Of a DNA stretch of 64,000 nt, positions 51,304-60,669 are shown piece after piece (positions within the stretch are counted from its first letter, which is position 1; each line of letters starts with the position of its first letter). The position numbers and the translations under genes were made by a program. The notes below the pieces were generated by a model, which worked only from the letters and a program-made list of their open reading frames with translations, was not told where the DNA came from and ran no database searches. The DNA is taken from positions 868,001 through 932,000 of the forward strand of contig CAWJXB010000006.1 of NCBI GenBank assembly GCA_963846775.1, given 5' to 3'. This DNA is from CAVYXA01 sp963846775 (GTDB taxonomy: Bacteria; Verrucomicrobiota; Verrucomicrobiia; Chthoniobacterales; UBA10450).

Positions 51304-52419
51304 AAGCATTTCCGCGTGTTTGCCACATCGCGCATCGGCGACGCGGCTGAGAACCGTTTGCGCAAGCGGGGTTATGAGCTTGAAGTTTTTCAAGGCCCAG
51401 AGGCGCCGCCGAAGAAATTGATCATCGAAAAAGTGAAGGGCGGGATAGATGGGTTGATCACAACGTTGCGCGATCCGATCGATGCCGAGGTTTTCGAGGC
51501 GGGAAAAGGCACACTCAAGGTCGTGGCGCAGATTGCGGTCGGCTTCGACAACATTAATCGGGCCGATGCAAACAAATACAAAATCCCGTTCACGAACACG
51601 GCCGATGTGCTGACGGAAGCGACTGCCGAGTTCGCGTTCTTCATGATGGGCATGCTCGCGCGCAAAATGTGGCAGAGCGAGAAACTCGTGCGCGAACAGA
51701 GGTGGCCGTCCTGGCACCCGTTTCTACCGTTCCTTGGAGACGAAATCACCGGCAAGACCATCGCGATTATCGGCACGGGACGGATCGGACTGGCGATGAT
51801 CAAGAAATGTTCCGGGTTCGACATGAACATCCTTTGCTATGATCCGGCGTATCACAACGACAACTTCATCTCTGCCATTCAGGAGTTAATGGACCTGCGG
51901 CACGCGCGCGAGATTCAACGGGAGAAGACTTGGATCAAATATGTCGATCTTGAAGAAGCGCTGCGTAGCGCAGATTACGTAACGATTCACGTGCCGCTGC
52001 TGCGCGAAGGCGAGACCGACAAGCCAACGTTTCATCTCATCAACGAGAAGACGCTCAGGCTAATGAAGCCGACGGCCTACTTGGTAAATACATCGCGTGG
52101 TCCGGTCGTGGACGAGAGTGCGCTGGCCAAAGCGCTAAAAGAAAGAGTGATTGCGGGCGCAGCGCTCGATGTGTTCGAGAAGGAACCGCTCCCGCCCGAT
52201 TCACCGTTGCTGGATGCGGAGATCGCCGATCGTTGCCGCGTATTCCATCATTTCGCCAGCGGCGCACTGATCACGCGACTTGATGTCGATCCTGATAAAG
52301 GCATGGCCGGGCGGTGCGTGCAGGGATTGATCGACGTGTTGGAAAGAAACTTTGGCGGCGATCCGGCCAAAATGCCATACGTGGTGAACAAAGAAGCATT
52401 CGGCCTATCGGCTTCGTGA
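51292..52419 (+). CDS. D-isomer-specific 2-hydroxyacid dehydrogenase
   Basis: 375 residues, NAD(P)-dependent reductase of glyoxylate/hydroxypyruvate or similar. Substrate domain with VAQIAVGFDNINRADANKY; Rossmann motif KTIAIIGTGRIGLAMIKKC (about 158-176); active-site Arg in LVNTSRGPVVDESALAKAL; Glu in AGAALDVFEKEPLP; histidine in VFHHFASGA. An insertion (FISAIQELMDLRHAREIQRE, about 202-221) is longer than in typical glyoxylate reductases. Substrate unproven. The upstream 36 bp is duplicated at 49160. Confidence 0.9.
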   Translation: MTEKKHFRVFATSRIGDAAENRLRKRGYELEVFQGPEAPPKKLIIEKVKGGIDGLITTLRDPIDAEVFEAGKGTLKVVAQIAVGFDNINRADANKYKIPFTNTADVLTEATAEFAFFMMGMLARKMWQSEKLVREQRWPSWHPFLPFLGDEITGKTIAIIGTGRIGLAMIKKCSGFDMNILCYDPAYHNDNFISAIQELMDLRHAREIQREKTWIKYVDLEEALRSADYVTIHVPLLREGETDKPTFHLINEKTLRLMKPTAYLVNTSRGPVVDESALAKALKERVIAGAALDVFEKEPLPPDSPLLDAEIADRCRVFHHFASGALITRLDVDPDKGMAGRCVQGLIDVLERNFGGDPAKMPYVVNKEAFGLSAS

Positions 52420-52519
52420 TTCGTTAAATCGTTAAACCGTTGAAGCGGGGAGAAAACGTCCAACGCTCAACGCCCAACGTTCAATGACAGAACGCGAAGC
52501 GGCCAAAGACTTCGGGATA

Positions 52520-52927
52520 CTACCCGTGATGATGGCGGCGTTTGACGTGGAGTTGGGCGAGGGCTTTTTGCAACGACGCTTGAATGGCGGCGACTTCTTC
52601 TTTGCCCAAATCTTCTTTCATCGCGGCCTTGGCGCGTTCGACGGCGGCTTCGGCGGCAGCAACGTCGATCTTCTCGGCTTCAAGGGCCATGTCGGTTAGG
52701 ATCGACACGGCATCAGCCTTGATCTCGACGAAACCTTCGCCGACAGCCATCGATGTTTCGCGGCCGTTCTTTAAGATTCGCAACTCGCCGGGCTTGAGCG
52801 TCGTCAACACGGGAACGTGTTTTGGATACACACCGAGCTCACCTTCCGAGCCGGGCAAGGTGACCATGTCCACGTCCTCGGAGTAGATCTTTTCCTCCGG
52901 CGTAACGATTTCGAGTTTGAGGGTCAT
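52520..52927 (-). CDS. atpC: F-type ATP synthase epsilon subunit
   Basis: 135 residues: LKLEIVTPEEKIYSEDVDMV, LPGSEGELGVYPKHVPVLT and the C-terminal two-helix region. Central-stalk subunit that links gamma to the c ring and regulates ATPase activity. Last gene of the atp operon, 5 bp after atpD. Confidence 0.95.
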   Translation of the reverse strand: MTLKLEIVTPEEKIYSEDVDMVTLPGSEGELGVYPKHVPVLTTLKPGELRILKNGRETSMAVGEGFVEIKADAVSILTDMALEAEKIDVAAAEAAVERAKAAMKEDLGKEEVAAIQASLQKALAQLHVKRRHHHG

Positions 52928-52932
52928 GAATT

Positions 52933-54336
52933 TTACTCCTTGATCATCTCGATCCCGCCCTTCATGTAGAAATTCTGCTCGGGCACTTCGTCGTGTTTGC
53001 CTTCGAGAATCTCTTTGAAGCCGCGAACGGTGTCCTGGATCGAGACGTATTGTCCTTTAGTGCCGGTGAAAACTTCGGCGACGTGAAACGGCTGGCTGAG
53101 AAAACGTTGAATCTTACGCGCACGCAAAACCGAGAGCTTGTCCTCGGGACTCAACTCATCCATACCGAGAATGGCGATGATGTCCTGGAGATCGCGATAA
53201 CGCTGCAACACTTTCTGCACGCCGCGCGCAACATTGTAGTGTTCCTCGCCGACGATTTCCGGCGCGAGCGATTTCGACGTCGAAGCCAGCGGATCGACCG
53301 CGGGATAAATACCGAGCTCGGCGATGGAGCGTTCCAATACGATGGTGGAGTCCAAATGCGCGAACGTGTTGGCTGGCGCGGGATCGGTCAGATCGTCTGC
53401 CGGAACGTAAACGGCCTGGAACGACGTGATCGAGCCTTTGTTTGTCGATGTAATTCGTTCCTGCAAATCGCCCATCTCCGCCGCCAGGGTCGGCTGGTAG
53501 CCAACGGCGCTCGGTGTCCGGCCTAACAAAGCCGAAACTTCCGAGCCGGCTTGCGAGAACCGAAAGATATTGTCGATGAACAGAAGCACATCCTGGTTGC
53601 GCTCGTCGCGGAAATATTCCGTCATGGCCAGGGCGGCCAGGCCGACCCGCAGACGCGCGCCAGGCGGCTCATTCATCTGTCCGTAAACGAGCGCCACTTT
53701 CGATTTGCTCAGGTCTTTTTGATCGATCACACCCGCTTCGCTCATTTCCTTGTAAAGGTCGTTTCCCTCGCGAGTGCGTTCGCCTACTCCGGCGAACACG
53801 GAAACACCGCCGTGACTCTTGGCAATGTTGTTGATCAGCTCCATGATCACGACCGTTTTGCCGACGCCGGCGCCTCCGAACGCTCCAACTTTACCGCCTT
53901 TTGAGAACGGGCAGATCAGGTCAATGACTTTGATGCCAGTCTCGAGGATTTGCACTGTCGTATCCTGCTCGGTCAGATCGGGCGCTTTCCGATGAATCGG
54001 GTAGCGCTTGGTGAAATTGACTGGGCCGCGATTGTCCACCGGATCGCCGGTGACGTTGAACACGCGCCCGAGCACGCCTTCGCCCACCGGGACTGAGATT
54101 GGCCCGCCCGTGTCGGTCACGCTCATGCCGCGCTTAAGACCTTCGGTCGAAGACATCGCGATGGAGCGGATCCAGTTTTCACCAAGATGCTGTTGCACTT
54201 CGAGCGTGAGCCTGGTCGGGTTTCCGTTGACTTCGTATTCGATCTCCAGCGCGTTGTAAATTCCCGGCAATCCGCCGTTGCCAAATTCCACGTCCACCAC
54301 CGGACCAATCACCTGAACGATGTTTCCTTTATTCAT
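52933..54336 (-). CDS. atpD: F-type ATP synthase beta subunit
   Basis: 467 residues. P-loop GAFGGAGVGKTVVIMELINN (about 151-170), VFAGVGERTREGNDLY, ALLGRTPSAVGYQPTLAAEM and LFIDNIFRFSQAG are all intact. Catalytic subunit of F1. It lies 9 bp after atpG and 5 bp before atpC. Confidence 0.98.
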   Translation of the reverse strand: MNKGNIVQVIGPVVDVEFGNGGLPGIYNALEIEYEVNGNPTRLTLEVQQHLGENWIRSIAMSSTEGLKRGMSVTDTGGPISVPVGEGVLGRVFNVTGDPVDNRGPVNFTKRYPIHRKAPDLTEQDTTVQILETGIKVIDLICPFSKGGKVGAFGGAGVGKTVVIMELINNIAKSHGGVSVFAGVGERTREGNDLYKEMSEAGVIDQKDLSKSKVALVYGQMNEPPGARLRVGLAALAMTEYFRDERNQDVLLFIDNIFRFSQAGSEVSALLGRTPSAVGYQPTLAAEMGDLQERITSTNKGSITSFQAVYVPADDLTDPAPANTFAHLDSTIVLERSIAELGIYPAVDPLASTSKSLAPEIVGEEHYNVARGVQKVLQRYRDLQDIIAILGMDELSPEDKLSVLRARKIQRFLSQPFHVAEVFTGTKGQYVSIQDTVRGFKEILEGKHDEVPEQNFYMKGGIEMIKE

Positions 54337-54345
54337 AAATAGTTG

Positions 54346-55221
54346 TTAGCCGCCGAGGGCCATTTGCGCGGTGGCGATCTCGAGCAACTCCGTCGTGATG
54401 CTGGCCTGCCGCATTTTGTTGTATTCGAGGGTGAGATCCTTGATGAACTGGTGCGCGTTGTCGGTCGCATTTTTCATCGCCACCATCCGGGCGCTGTGCT
54501 CCGACGCACGGGCATCGAGGATCATCTGGAACACCTGATACTGAAGATAGTACGGTAGCATCGCATCCAGCACCGTTTCCGCATTCGGCTCAAAAATGTA
54601 GCCGATGAAAGGATCGACGTCGTCAGGCGCTCCCGCGTCGTCGCTCTTCTGCCTGAGATCAAAACTGCTGATCGGCAGCAGCGTCCGCGTCACTGGGCGC
54701 TGATTGATCGTATTGATGAACTGCGTGTAAAGCACGGTGACCTTGTCCACTTCCCGGCTCAGAAATTTTTCCATGCAAAACTTCGCGATCGGTTTAGTCT
54801 CAACGAACGCGGGCGAATCCTTCAATTCGAAGTCGGCCAGTAACTCGCGCTTTGTCCGCGCAACGAACTGGCGCGCTTTTCGCCCGGTCACGATAAAAGC
54901 CGTTTTGGCCGCGTCGAAATTCATTGCTTCGCGGAAAAGGTTCGTGTTCAGCGCACCGCAAAGCCCTTTGTCGGTGCTAATGATTAAGACGAGTTCTTTC
55001 TTGAGTTCGCGGATGTGAAGCAACGGATGGAACCGGGGATCGGTTCGCTTCTGGAGCGAGACGAGCACCTTGTTCATCAAACTCGCGTACGGCCGGCCCG
55101 CGAGAGCGTGCTGCTGAGCGCGGCGCATCTTGGACGCCGCAACCATCTGCATCGCTTTTGTAATTTGCGCCGTATTGCGAATCGATCTGATCCGGCGCCG
55201 TATGTCCTGCGTGTTAGCCAT
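54346..55221 (-). CDS. atpG: F-type ATP synthase gamma subunit
   Basis: 291 residues: N-terminal MANTQDIRRRIRSIRNTAQI TKAMQ pattern and C-terminal MRQASITTELLEIATAQMAL form the rotating coiled coil; ISTDKGLCGALNTNLFREA is the conserved central motif. Separated from atpA by 114 bp in which no gene was found. Confidence 0.97.
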   Translation of the reverse strand: MANTQDIRRRIRSIRNTAQITKAMQMVAASKMRRAQQHALAGRPYASLMNKVLVSLQKRTDPRFHPLLHIRELKKELVLIISTDKGLCGALNTNLFREAMNFDAAKTAFIVTGRKARQFVARTKRELLADFELKDSPAFVETKPIAKFCMEKFLSREVDKVTVLYTQFINTINQRPVTRTLLPISSFDLRQKSDDAGAPDDVDPFIGYIFEPNAETVLDAMLPYYLQYQVFQMILDARASEHSARMVAMKNATDNAHQFIKDLTLEYNKMRQASITTELLEIATAQMALGG

Positions 55222-55335
55222 CGGTTCGAGGTTGGGTGTTGCGTTTTCGCGTAGCGCGGTAACGTCCCGACTTTTCGCGGATTCTGTCGATCTTGCGGTT
55301 GGAAGCCATGGTTAGGTCAAACTCGCGCAACGAAA

Positions 55336-56868
55336 TCATCGCCAGGTCGTTTTGAATTCTTCCAGTGCACTTTTCAGTTGCGCTTCCAGCCCTTGGTCGA
55401 GCTGTTTCTTTTCGCGGATCGCGCGCAGCAATGCTTCCTTCCGCGTTTGCAGATAATCCTGGAGCTTGGTTTGAAATTCTTTCACTCGCTCGACCGGAAC
55501 AGGATCGACATAGCCATTCTGCATCGCCCACATGATGGCGACCTGTTCTTCAACCGAAATCGGATTGTATTGCACCTGTTTGAAGAGTTCGACAATTCGT
55601 TGGCCGCGATCAAGACGTGCTTTCGTCGCCGCATCGAGATCGGAACCGAACTGCGCGAACGCCGCGAGCTCGCGGAACTGCGCGAGATCGAGTTTCACTT
55701 TGCCGGCTACTTGCTTGATCGCCTTGATCTGCGCAGCCGAACCGACGCGGCTTACCGACAGACCGACCGAGATCGCCGGCCTAACGCCCTGATAGAAAAG
55801 ATCGGTCTCGAGATAAATCTGGCCGTCCGTAATCGAGATCACGTTCGTGGGAATGTAAGCAGACACGTCGCCCGCTTGCGTCTCGATAATCGGCAGCGCC
55901 GTGACCGAACCGCCGCCGAATTCATCGGAAACGCGAGCCGCGCGCTCCAGCAGACGCGAATGCAGATAAAAGACATCACCCGGATAAGCCTCGCGTCCTG
56001 AAGGGCGTTTCAACACGAGCGAGACCTGTCGATAGGCCACGGCGTGCTTCGATAAATCATCATAGATGATGAGCGCATCCCTACCATTGTCCATGAACCA
56101 CTCGCCCATCGCCGCACCCGCAAACGGCGCCAGATATTGGTTCGTCGCCGAGTCGGACGCCGGCGCGGAAACGATGGTCGTATATGGCATCGCGCCTTCA
56201 CGTTCCAGCACTGCGAGGGTGCGCGCGATATTTGAGTTCTTCTGGCCGACGCCGACGTAAATGCAATAGAGCGGCCGATAATCTCTATCGCCGGCCTCTT
56301 CCGCTGCCTTATTGAGACGCGCCTGGCTAATGATGGTATCGATGGCGATCGTCGTTTTGCCAGTCGCGCGGTCTCCGATGATCAGCTCGCGCTGACCACG
56401 TCCGATCGGGATCATCGCGTCGATCGCCATGATACCGGTCTGCACCGGTTGACTAACGCTGCGCCGTTTGATCACGCCCGGCGCAATTTTTTCCACGGGA
56501 TAAAACGTCTCGTTTTTGACCGGGCCTTTGCCATCGAGCGGTTGGCCAAGCGTGTTAACGACACGGCCGAGCATCCCTTGACCGACAGGCACCTGGAGCA
56601 AACGACCCGTGGTTTTCACTTCGTCGCCTTCGCGGATCTTGGTCGCGTCGCCGAGCAAAATCGCGCCGACCTCGGTTTCCTCAAGGTTCAAGGCGAGACC
56701 GAACACGCCGTTCGGGAACTCGATCATCTCGTTCAACATCACGTCGCTCAAACCCTCGATGCGCGCGACGCCGTCGCCGGTTTCCCGGACCACCCCCACG
56801 TTGCTTTTCGTGGTCGATGTTTTCAGCCCCGCGATCTTCGTTTCGATTTCTTCAAGTATGGTGCTCAT
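55336..56868 (-). CDS. atpA: F-type ATP synthase alpha subunit
   Basis: 510 residues. P-loop RELIIGDRATGKTTIAID (about 168-185), GQKNSNIARTLAVLE, ALIIYDDLSKHAVAYRQVSL and LLERAARVSDEFGGGSVTAL are intact. Regulatory nucleotide-binding subunit of F1. Start ATG 56866-56868, 61 bp after atpH. Confidence 0.98.
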   Translation of the reverse strand: MSTILEEIETKIAGLKTSTTKSNVGVVRETGDGVARIEGLSDVMLNEMIEFPNGVFGLALNLEETEVGAILLGDATKIREGDEVKTTGRLLQVPVGQGMLGRVVNTLGQPLDGKGPVKNETFYPVEKIAPGVIKRRSVSQPVQTGIMAIDAMIPIGRGQRELIIGDRATGKTTIAIDTIISQARLNKAAEEAGDRDYRPLYCIYVGVGQKNSNIARTLAVLEREGAMPYTTIVSAPASDSATNQYLAPFAGAAMGEWFMDNGRDALIIYDDLSKHAVAYRQVSLVLKRPSGREAYPGDVFYLHSRLLERAARVSDEFGGGSVTALPIIETQAGDVSAYIPTNVISITDGQIYLETDLFYQGVRPAISVGLSVSRVGSAAQIKAIKQVAGKVKLDLAQFRELAAFAQFGSDLDAATKARLDRGQRIVELFKQVQYNPISVEEQVAIMWAMQNGYVDPVPVERVKEFQTKLQDYLQTRKEALLRAIREKKQLDQGLEAQLKSALEEFKTTWR

Positions 56869-56929
56869 GGATTCGAATTGTCTTGGTGTAGGGAAGCTGA
56901 CAGTTTTCCCTTACAAATTCCTGTTTTTG

Positions 56930-57322
56930 TTAAAGTTGTTGTTGTAGCCGTTCCAGACGATTGCGGACGCTGCCGTCCCAAACGTCGCTCCCGACCCGGA
57001 TGCGGACACCGCCTAACAAGCCCGGATCGACCGTAAACTCGGCCTGCAAATCGTCACCGTATTTTTGTTTCAATCGGTTCGCGATCTGCCAGGAAGTTTC
57101 TGGGGCCAACAAGGCCGCGCTCTCCACCTTCGCCCGGCGCTTCTCGATTTCGAGGCGAAGCAAGCGCCGATAATTCTTCAAGACGTCGATATAGCGACGC
57201 GGTCTCCGCGTTATCAGCGAATCGACCAGCGACGACACTTTCCCCGGATCGAGGCGGTCATCGGTGAAACTGGACCGCAACATTTCACGCGAAAGCCTCC
57301 GAATTTCCTTGTTAATTTTCAT
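56930..57322 (-). CDS. atpH: F-type ATP synthase delta subunit
   Basis: 130 residues, shorter than the usual 175-180. The C-terminal half is typical (ALLAPETSWQIANRLKQKYG, FTVDPGLLGGVRIRVGSDVW). The N-terminal six-helix domain is reduced. Stator subunit linking F1 to the b subunits. The start overlaps the atpF stop by one base (TAATG). Confidence 0.88.
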   Translation of the reverse strand: MKINKEIRRLSREMLRSSFTDDRLDPGKVSSLVDSLITRRPRRYIDVLKNYRRLLRLEIEKRRAKVESAALLAPETSWQIANRLKQKYGDDLQAEFTVDPGLLGGVRIRVGSDVWDGSVRNRLERLQQQL

Positions 57323-57864
57323 TATGCTAATTGCCGGGCGGCTTCCTCTTGCAAACGCCGTTGATCGTCCGAGTTGAGCACTTTGCCGGTGACCTTCGCC
57401 GTCGTATCGACCACGAGTCGTCCGAGCTCCCGCTTCAATGCCTCCATTGTGCGCGCGTGCTCGATCGCGCTGGCCTCGCGCGCTTTGGCCAGGATTTGCT
57501 CCGCTGCCGCGATTGCTTCCTGTTGTTTGCGCTCGGACACGTGCTTCGCGCTTTCGCGCGCTTCATCGATCATCTTCTGCCCTTCGGCGTTGGCTCTGGC
57601 TAGAATTTCACTGTAGCGCTGTTCCGCTTCGGCCAGTTGCTGTTTGATTTTTTCAGCATTGATCTGGCCTTCTTCGATCCGGCGTCTGCGTTCCTCCAAA
57701 ACGGCGAGAATCGGCTTGTATGCAAACCGGTGCAGAAGAAATGCGACGATGCAGAAGCTGATCACCTGCGACAAGAAAAGCCAGGGATTCCAGCCGAACG
57801 TTTCGGCGGTATCCCGCAGCATGTCAGCGACACCTCCGCTAGCCGCGGCAATTATTAGACTCAT
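57322..57864 (-). CDS. atpF: F-type ATP synthase b subunit
   Basis: 180 residues. Membrane segment LFLSQVISFCIVAFLLHRFA (about 29-48) then a long charged helix (LAEAEQRYSEILARANAEGQ and so on), the peripheral stalk. Between atpE and atpH. Only one b-type gene is present, so the stalk is a homodimer. Confidence 0.94.
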   Translation of the reverse strand: MSLIIAAASGGVADMLRDTAETFGWNPWLFLSQVISFCIVAFLLHRFAYKPILAVLEERRRRIEEGQINAEKIKQQLAEAEQRYSEILARANAEGQKMIDEARESAKHVSERKQQEAIAAAEQILAKAREASAIEHARTMEALKRELGRLVVDTTAKVTGKVLNSDDQRRLQEEAARQLA

Positions 57865-57908
57865 GGATAAACTCCTGCGTGGCGCTCTTCGCGCTTATTA
57901 ATCAAACT

Positions 57909-58148
57909 TCAGTGAGCAAGGTATAGAGCGTAGAATACGATCGCTTCAGTGAAAGCGATCGCGAGAATTCCATGCACCAGAATCTGTGTGAAAGCGCCCG
58001 GGTTACGGCCCACCGCTGATGCCATTCCCATACCGGTTAGCCCGATGCCGATTCCGACGCCCATCGCCGCCAACCCAACATGGATGTTGCCGATGTTGTG
58101 AAAGTTGCCGGCGTCTCCGCTCAATGCTGCCAATAGTGGTAGTATCAT
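57909..58148 (-). CDS. atpE: F-type ATP synthase c subunit
   Basis: 79 residues, two membrane helices: GLAAMGVGIGIGLTGMGMAS and ILVHGILAIAFTEAIVFYAL with the ion-binding glutamate in AFTEA. The polar loop is VGRNPG. The Na+-type ligands (Gln in helix 1, Ser/Thr after the Glu) are absent, so proton coupling is expected. An N-terminal stretch of about 20 residues precedes helix 1. Confidence 0.95.
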   Translation of the reverse strand: MILPLLAALSGDAGNFHNIGNIHVGLAAMGVGIGIGLTGMGMASAVGRNPGAFTQILVHGILAIAFTEAIVFYALYLAH

Positions 58149-58196
58149 ATTTTTGTTGTTGTTTTTGGCGATCTCCCCATGAGATCGCCGAAATTC

Positions 58197-59102
58197 TTAT
58201 CCGTGCGCGTGCTCGGGACCATGGTCGTGCTGCGCAATGAGCATCGTAAACACCGCGGTCAGCAACATGAACACGAGTGCCTGCACGATGCCGACGAGGA
58301 TTTCCATGAAGTAAAATGGGATCGGCAACAGCCACGAAAGAAACGGGACCATCGTGGACATCGCCTCGAGAATGCTTTCGCCCGCGTAAATATTGCCGAA
58401 TAACCGAAAACTGAGAGAGACCGGCCGAAACAATATTGAAATGACTTCGAGCCAACCCACCATGAAGAAGATCACCGCCATCATGACCCTGATGACGCCG
58501 GTGGTCTCACCTTTTGGCGCGAACAAATGTTTCAGAAACCCGCCCACACCTTGCGCTTGCAGTGCCCAGATTAACCATAGCGCAAAAAAGATTAACGCCA
58601 TGGCCGTTGTCATATTGAGATCGGCGTTGCCACCGCGGAGCAAAGGCCGGTCGACGTGGAAAGCTCCGGTAGTCGGATCGTAGTGGCCCCAGCCGATTGT
58701 GCCGACGCCGGGGATAAGGCCGAACCAGTTCACAAACAGGATGAAAATGAAAATGGTCGCAAAAAACCAAAACGTCTTGCGCACCAGCTCGCGGCCAATA
58801 ATTCCTTCGAGAAAATTGTAGAGACTTTCGACCAGCCATTCCCAAAAGTTCTGCACGCCGCTCGGGATTGACTTGATATTTCTGGTCGCGATCTGGGAAA
58901 AGACAATGATTCCCGCCGACACAATCCAGGTCACGAGCATGGAGTTTGTGATCGCAAATTTGCCAACCTGGAACAGCACCGCCGGTCGCAATGGCACGCC
59001 TTCGTGTTCCTCCACCGGCACTTCGGCAGCGATGGTCGATGCCGCGAAAGTGATGCTACAAAGCAGAGTTAAGATAGAGATCAGTAAATAGCGATTGCGC
59101 AT
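58197..59102 (-). CDS. atpB: F-type ATP synthase a subunit
   Basis: 301 residues from ATG 59100-59102. Starts with a signal-peptide-like segment (MRNRYLLISILTLLCSITFA then ASTIAAE), seen in some Bacteroidetes/PVC a subunits. Membrane segments follow, with the essential arginine in ISILFRPVSLSFRLFGNIYA. Proton channel of Fo. First gene of atpB-E-F-H-A-G-D-C. The longer frame to 59168 runs into a repeat and was rejected. Confidence 0.95.
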   Translation of the reverse strand: MRNRYLLISILTLLCSITFAASTIAAEVPVEEHEGVPLRPAVLFQVGKFAITNSMLVTWIVSAGIIVFSQIATRNIKSIPSGVQNFWEWLVESLYNFLEGIIGRELVRKTFWFFATIFIFILFVNWFGLIPGVGTIGWGHYDPTTGAFHVDRPLLRGGNADLNMTTAMALIFFALWLIWALQAQGVGGFLKHLFAPKGETTGVIRVMMAVIFFMVGWLEVISILFRPVSLSFRLFGNIYAGESILEAMSTMVPFLSWLLPIPFYFMEILVGIVQALVFMLLTAVFTMLIAQHDHGPEHAHG

Positions 59103-59118
59103 TTTATTGAAGCACAGC

Positions 59119-59200
59119 TGTAGCCGGCATCGGTGATGCCGGCTGGCCGGGGCCATCCGCCTCCGCAAATGCTACGGCGGACAGGCCGACCCCGGCTACA
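59119..59200. repeat. TGTAGCCGGC...GCCGGCTACA-type palindromic element upstream of atpB
   Basis: 82 bp beginning TGTAGCCGGCATCGGTGATG and ending GACCCCGGCTACA. It lies 17 bp upstream of atpB in the only gap where the atp promoter can be (59103-59267). Confidence 0.7.
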
Positions 59201-59267
59201 ACTTGACGCGCCATATCAAAGCGCGTTTTGCGCGGTTGACAAGCTCCTTTACGAAAAATTTCTGACG

Positions 59268-60584
59268 TTAGCGCCGCGCGACTACCGGCACGGTTAATCG
59301 CGTTGCCAAAGGAGCGAATTCTTCGGTTTCAGCCGCTTCGGTTGCCCCGTTCGCCGAGATCGCTTCCTCGTAGAAAGATTCGAGCAATCGGATTTGTTCG
59401 CGCTGTTCGAACCGATCAAACACGACTTGGCGGGCGCGCTCCCCCATCTGCCGGTACAAACCGGGCGATTTCGTCAAACGTTGCATAGCGTGCGCCAAAC
59501 CGCCATGATCTTCCTCCGGCACAAGCCAGCCGGTGCGATCGTGTTCCACGGCTTCCGGAATTCCGCCGTGGTGTGTGCTGATCACTGGCAAACCTGTCGC
59601 CATGGCTTCCAGAATCGAATTTGGGATCCCTTCCTGATTTTGGTCCGGCGGCATTTCGCTCGGGTGCACAAAAATGTGCGAGCTGGCGTAAAGCTCCATT
59701 AGTTTCGGTTGCGACAAGAACCCGACAAAGCGGACGTGCTGCGAAATGCCAAGACCGGCCGCCAGCATCTCCAACTCGGGCTGGAGCGGCCCTTTGCCTG
59801 CGATCAAAAACTCGGAGCACGGATTGTCCTTCTGAAAAATGGCGAACGCGCGCAATGCCGTCGCGACGCCTTTTTTCGGAATCAGTCGGCAGGCTTGAAC
59901 CACGCGCCATCGGCCATCCGTAGGCAATTGTCGATCTATCAATGGGAAATTTTCCAGAGGCACGCCGGTGCGATTGATCCGCAGTTTCTCGGGCGGGCAC
60001 CCAAATTGGGCGAGACGATCAGCCAGCGATTGCGAGCGGGCGAGAATCAAGGGGACGGCATTGAACAAATCCCGGAGTTTCCCCGGATAATTCCCGACCT
60101 CAGGTTTGAGCGCCACGTCGGCCCCGTGAAACGAGACCACGCATGGTTTGTTCCATTGCTCGATGAAGGGCAGCAAGTGAACCCCGGTATGGCCAAAGTA
60201 AATGTGCATGAGATCCGCGCCGCGCCGTTCCAGAATCGAAGCGAGATTTTGATACTCCCCGCGATAGATGACTGGCGGTTTGCGCTTCACAAATTTCAAC
60301 CAGCCATGATGGAACAGATTCAACTGTCGTTTGGGAATCAGCTCGATGTCCGGAAAGGGGAAGCGCTCCGGATTTTGCACCTCTTTGGTCATGACAAATG
60401 TGCCCACGCCCCGCAGGGCAGTGATCTGCCGGTAAATGTGCAGCATCTCCGCCTTGAGAAAGTTCGTGCAGTAACTCGCGACCACCCGTTTCCCCATGAT
60501 TCGGCCAGTGTTTTCCCGTTCCCACTCCTTGTCTAGTTTTTTTGACAACAAATAATTAGCACCAGCCGTACGTTTCGGGTTCAT
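59268..60584 (-). CDS. GT4-family glycosyltransferase
   Basis: 438 residues from ATG 60582-60584; an ATG at 60497 (MGKRVVASYCTNFLKAEM) is an equally good start. GT-B fold: N-terminal part with LMHIYFGHTGVHLLPFIEQW and VVSFHGADV; C-terminal part with VQACRLIPKKGVATALRAF, EFLIAGKGPLQPELEML and the nucleotide-sugar EX7E motif in PPDQNQEGIPNSILEAMATG. Retaining transferase using an NDP-sugar, probably for a surface polysaccharide. The C-terminal 25 residues (ANGATEAAETEEFAPLATRL) are an unstructured tail. Confidence 0.9.
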   Translation of the reverse strand: MNPKRTAGANYLLSKKLDKEWERENTGRIMGKRVVASYCTNFLKAEMLHIYRQITALRGVGTFVMTKEVQNPERFPFPDIELIPKRQLNLFHHGWLKFVKRKPPVIYRGEYQNLASILERRGADLMHIYFGHTGVHLLPFIEQWNKPCVVSFHGADVALKPEVGNYPGKLRDLFNAVPLILARSQSLADRLAQFGCPPEKLRINRTGVPLENFPLIDRQLPTDGRWRVVQACRLIPKKGVATALRAFAIFQKDNPCSEFLIAGKGPLQPELEMLAAGLGISQHVRFVGFLSQPKLMELYASSHIFVHPSEMPPDQNQEGIPNSILEAMATGLPVISTHHGGIPEAVEHDRTGWLVPEEDHGGLAHAMQRLTKSPGLYRQMGERARQVVFDRFEQREQIRLLESFYEEAISANGATEAAETEEFAPLATRLTVPVVARR

Positions 60585-60669
60585 TGGAGTGACGAAATGC
60601 TTTTCCCAAGGCAACCATGGACAACGTTGGCGAGGTTGCAATTCTATTTCCCGTGGGCGATTTGCCTGT

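Noticed and set aside
57909..58148. Sodium-driven ATP synthase
   Set aside because: The c subunit lacks the Gln and Ser/Thr ligands known from Na+-type rings; proton coupling is more likely.
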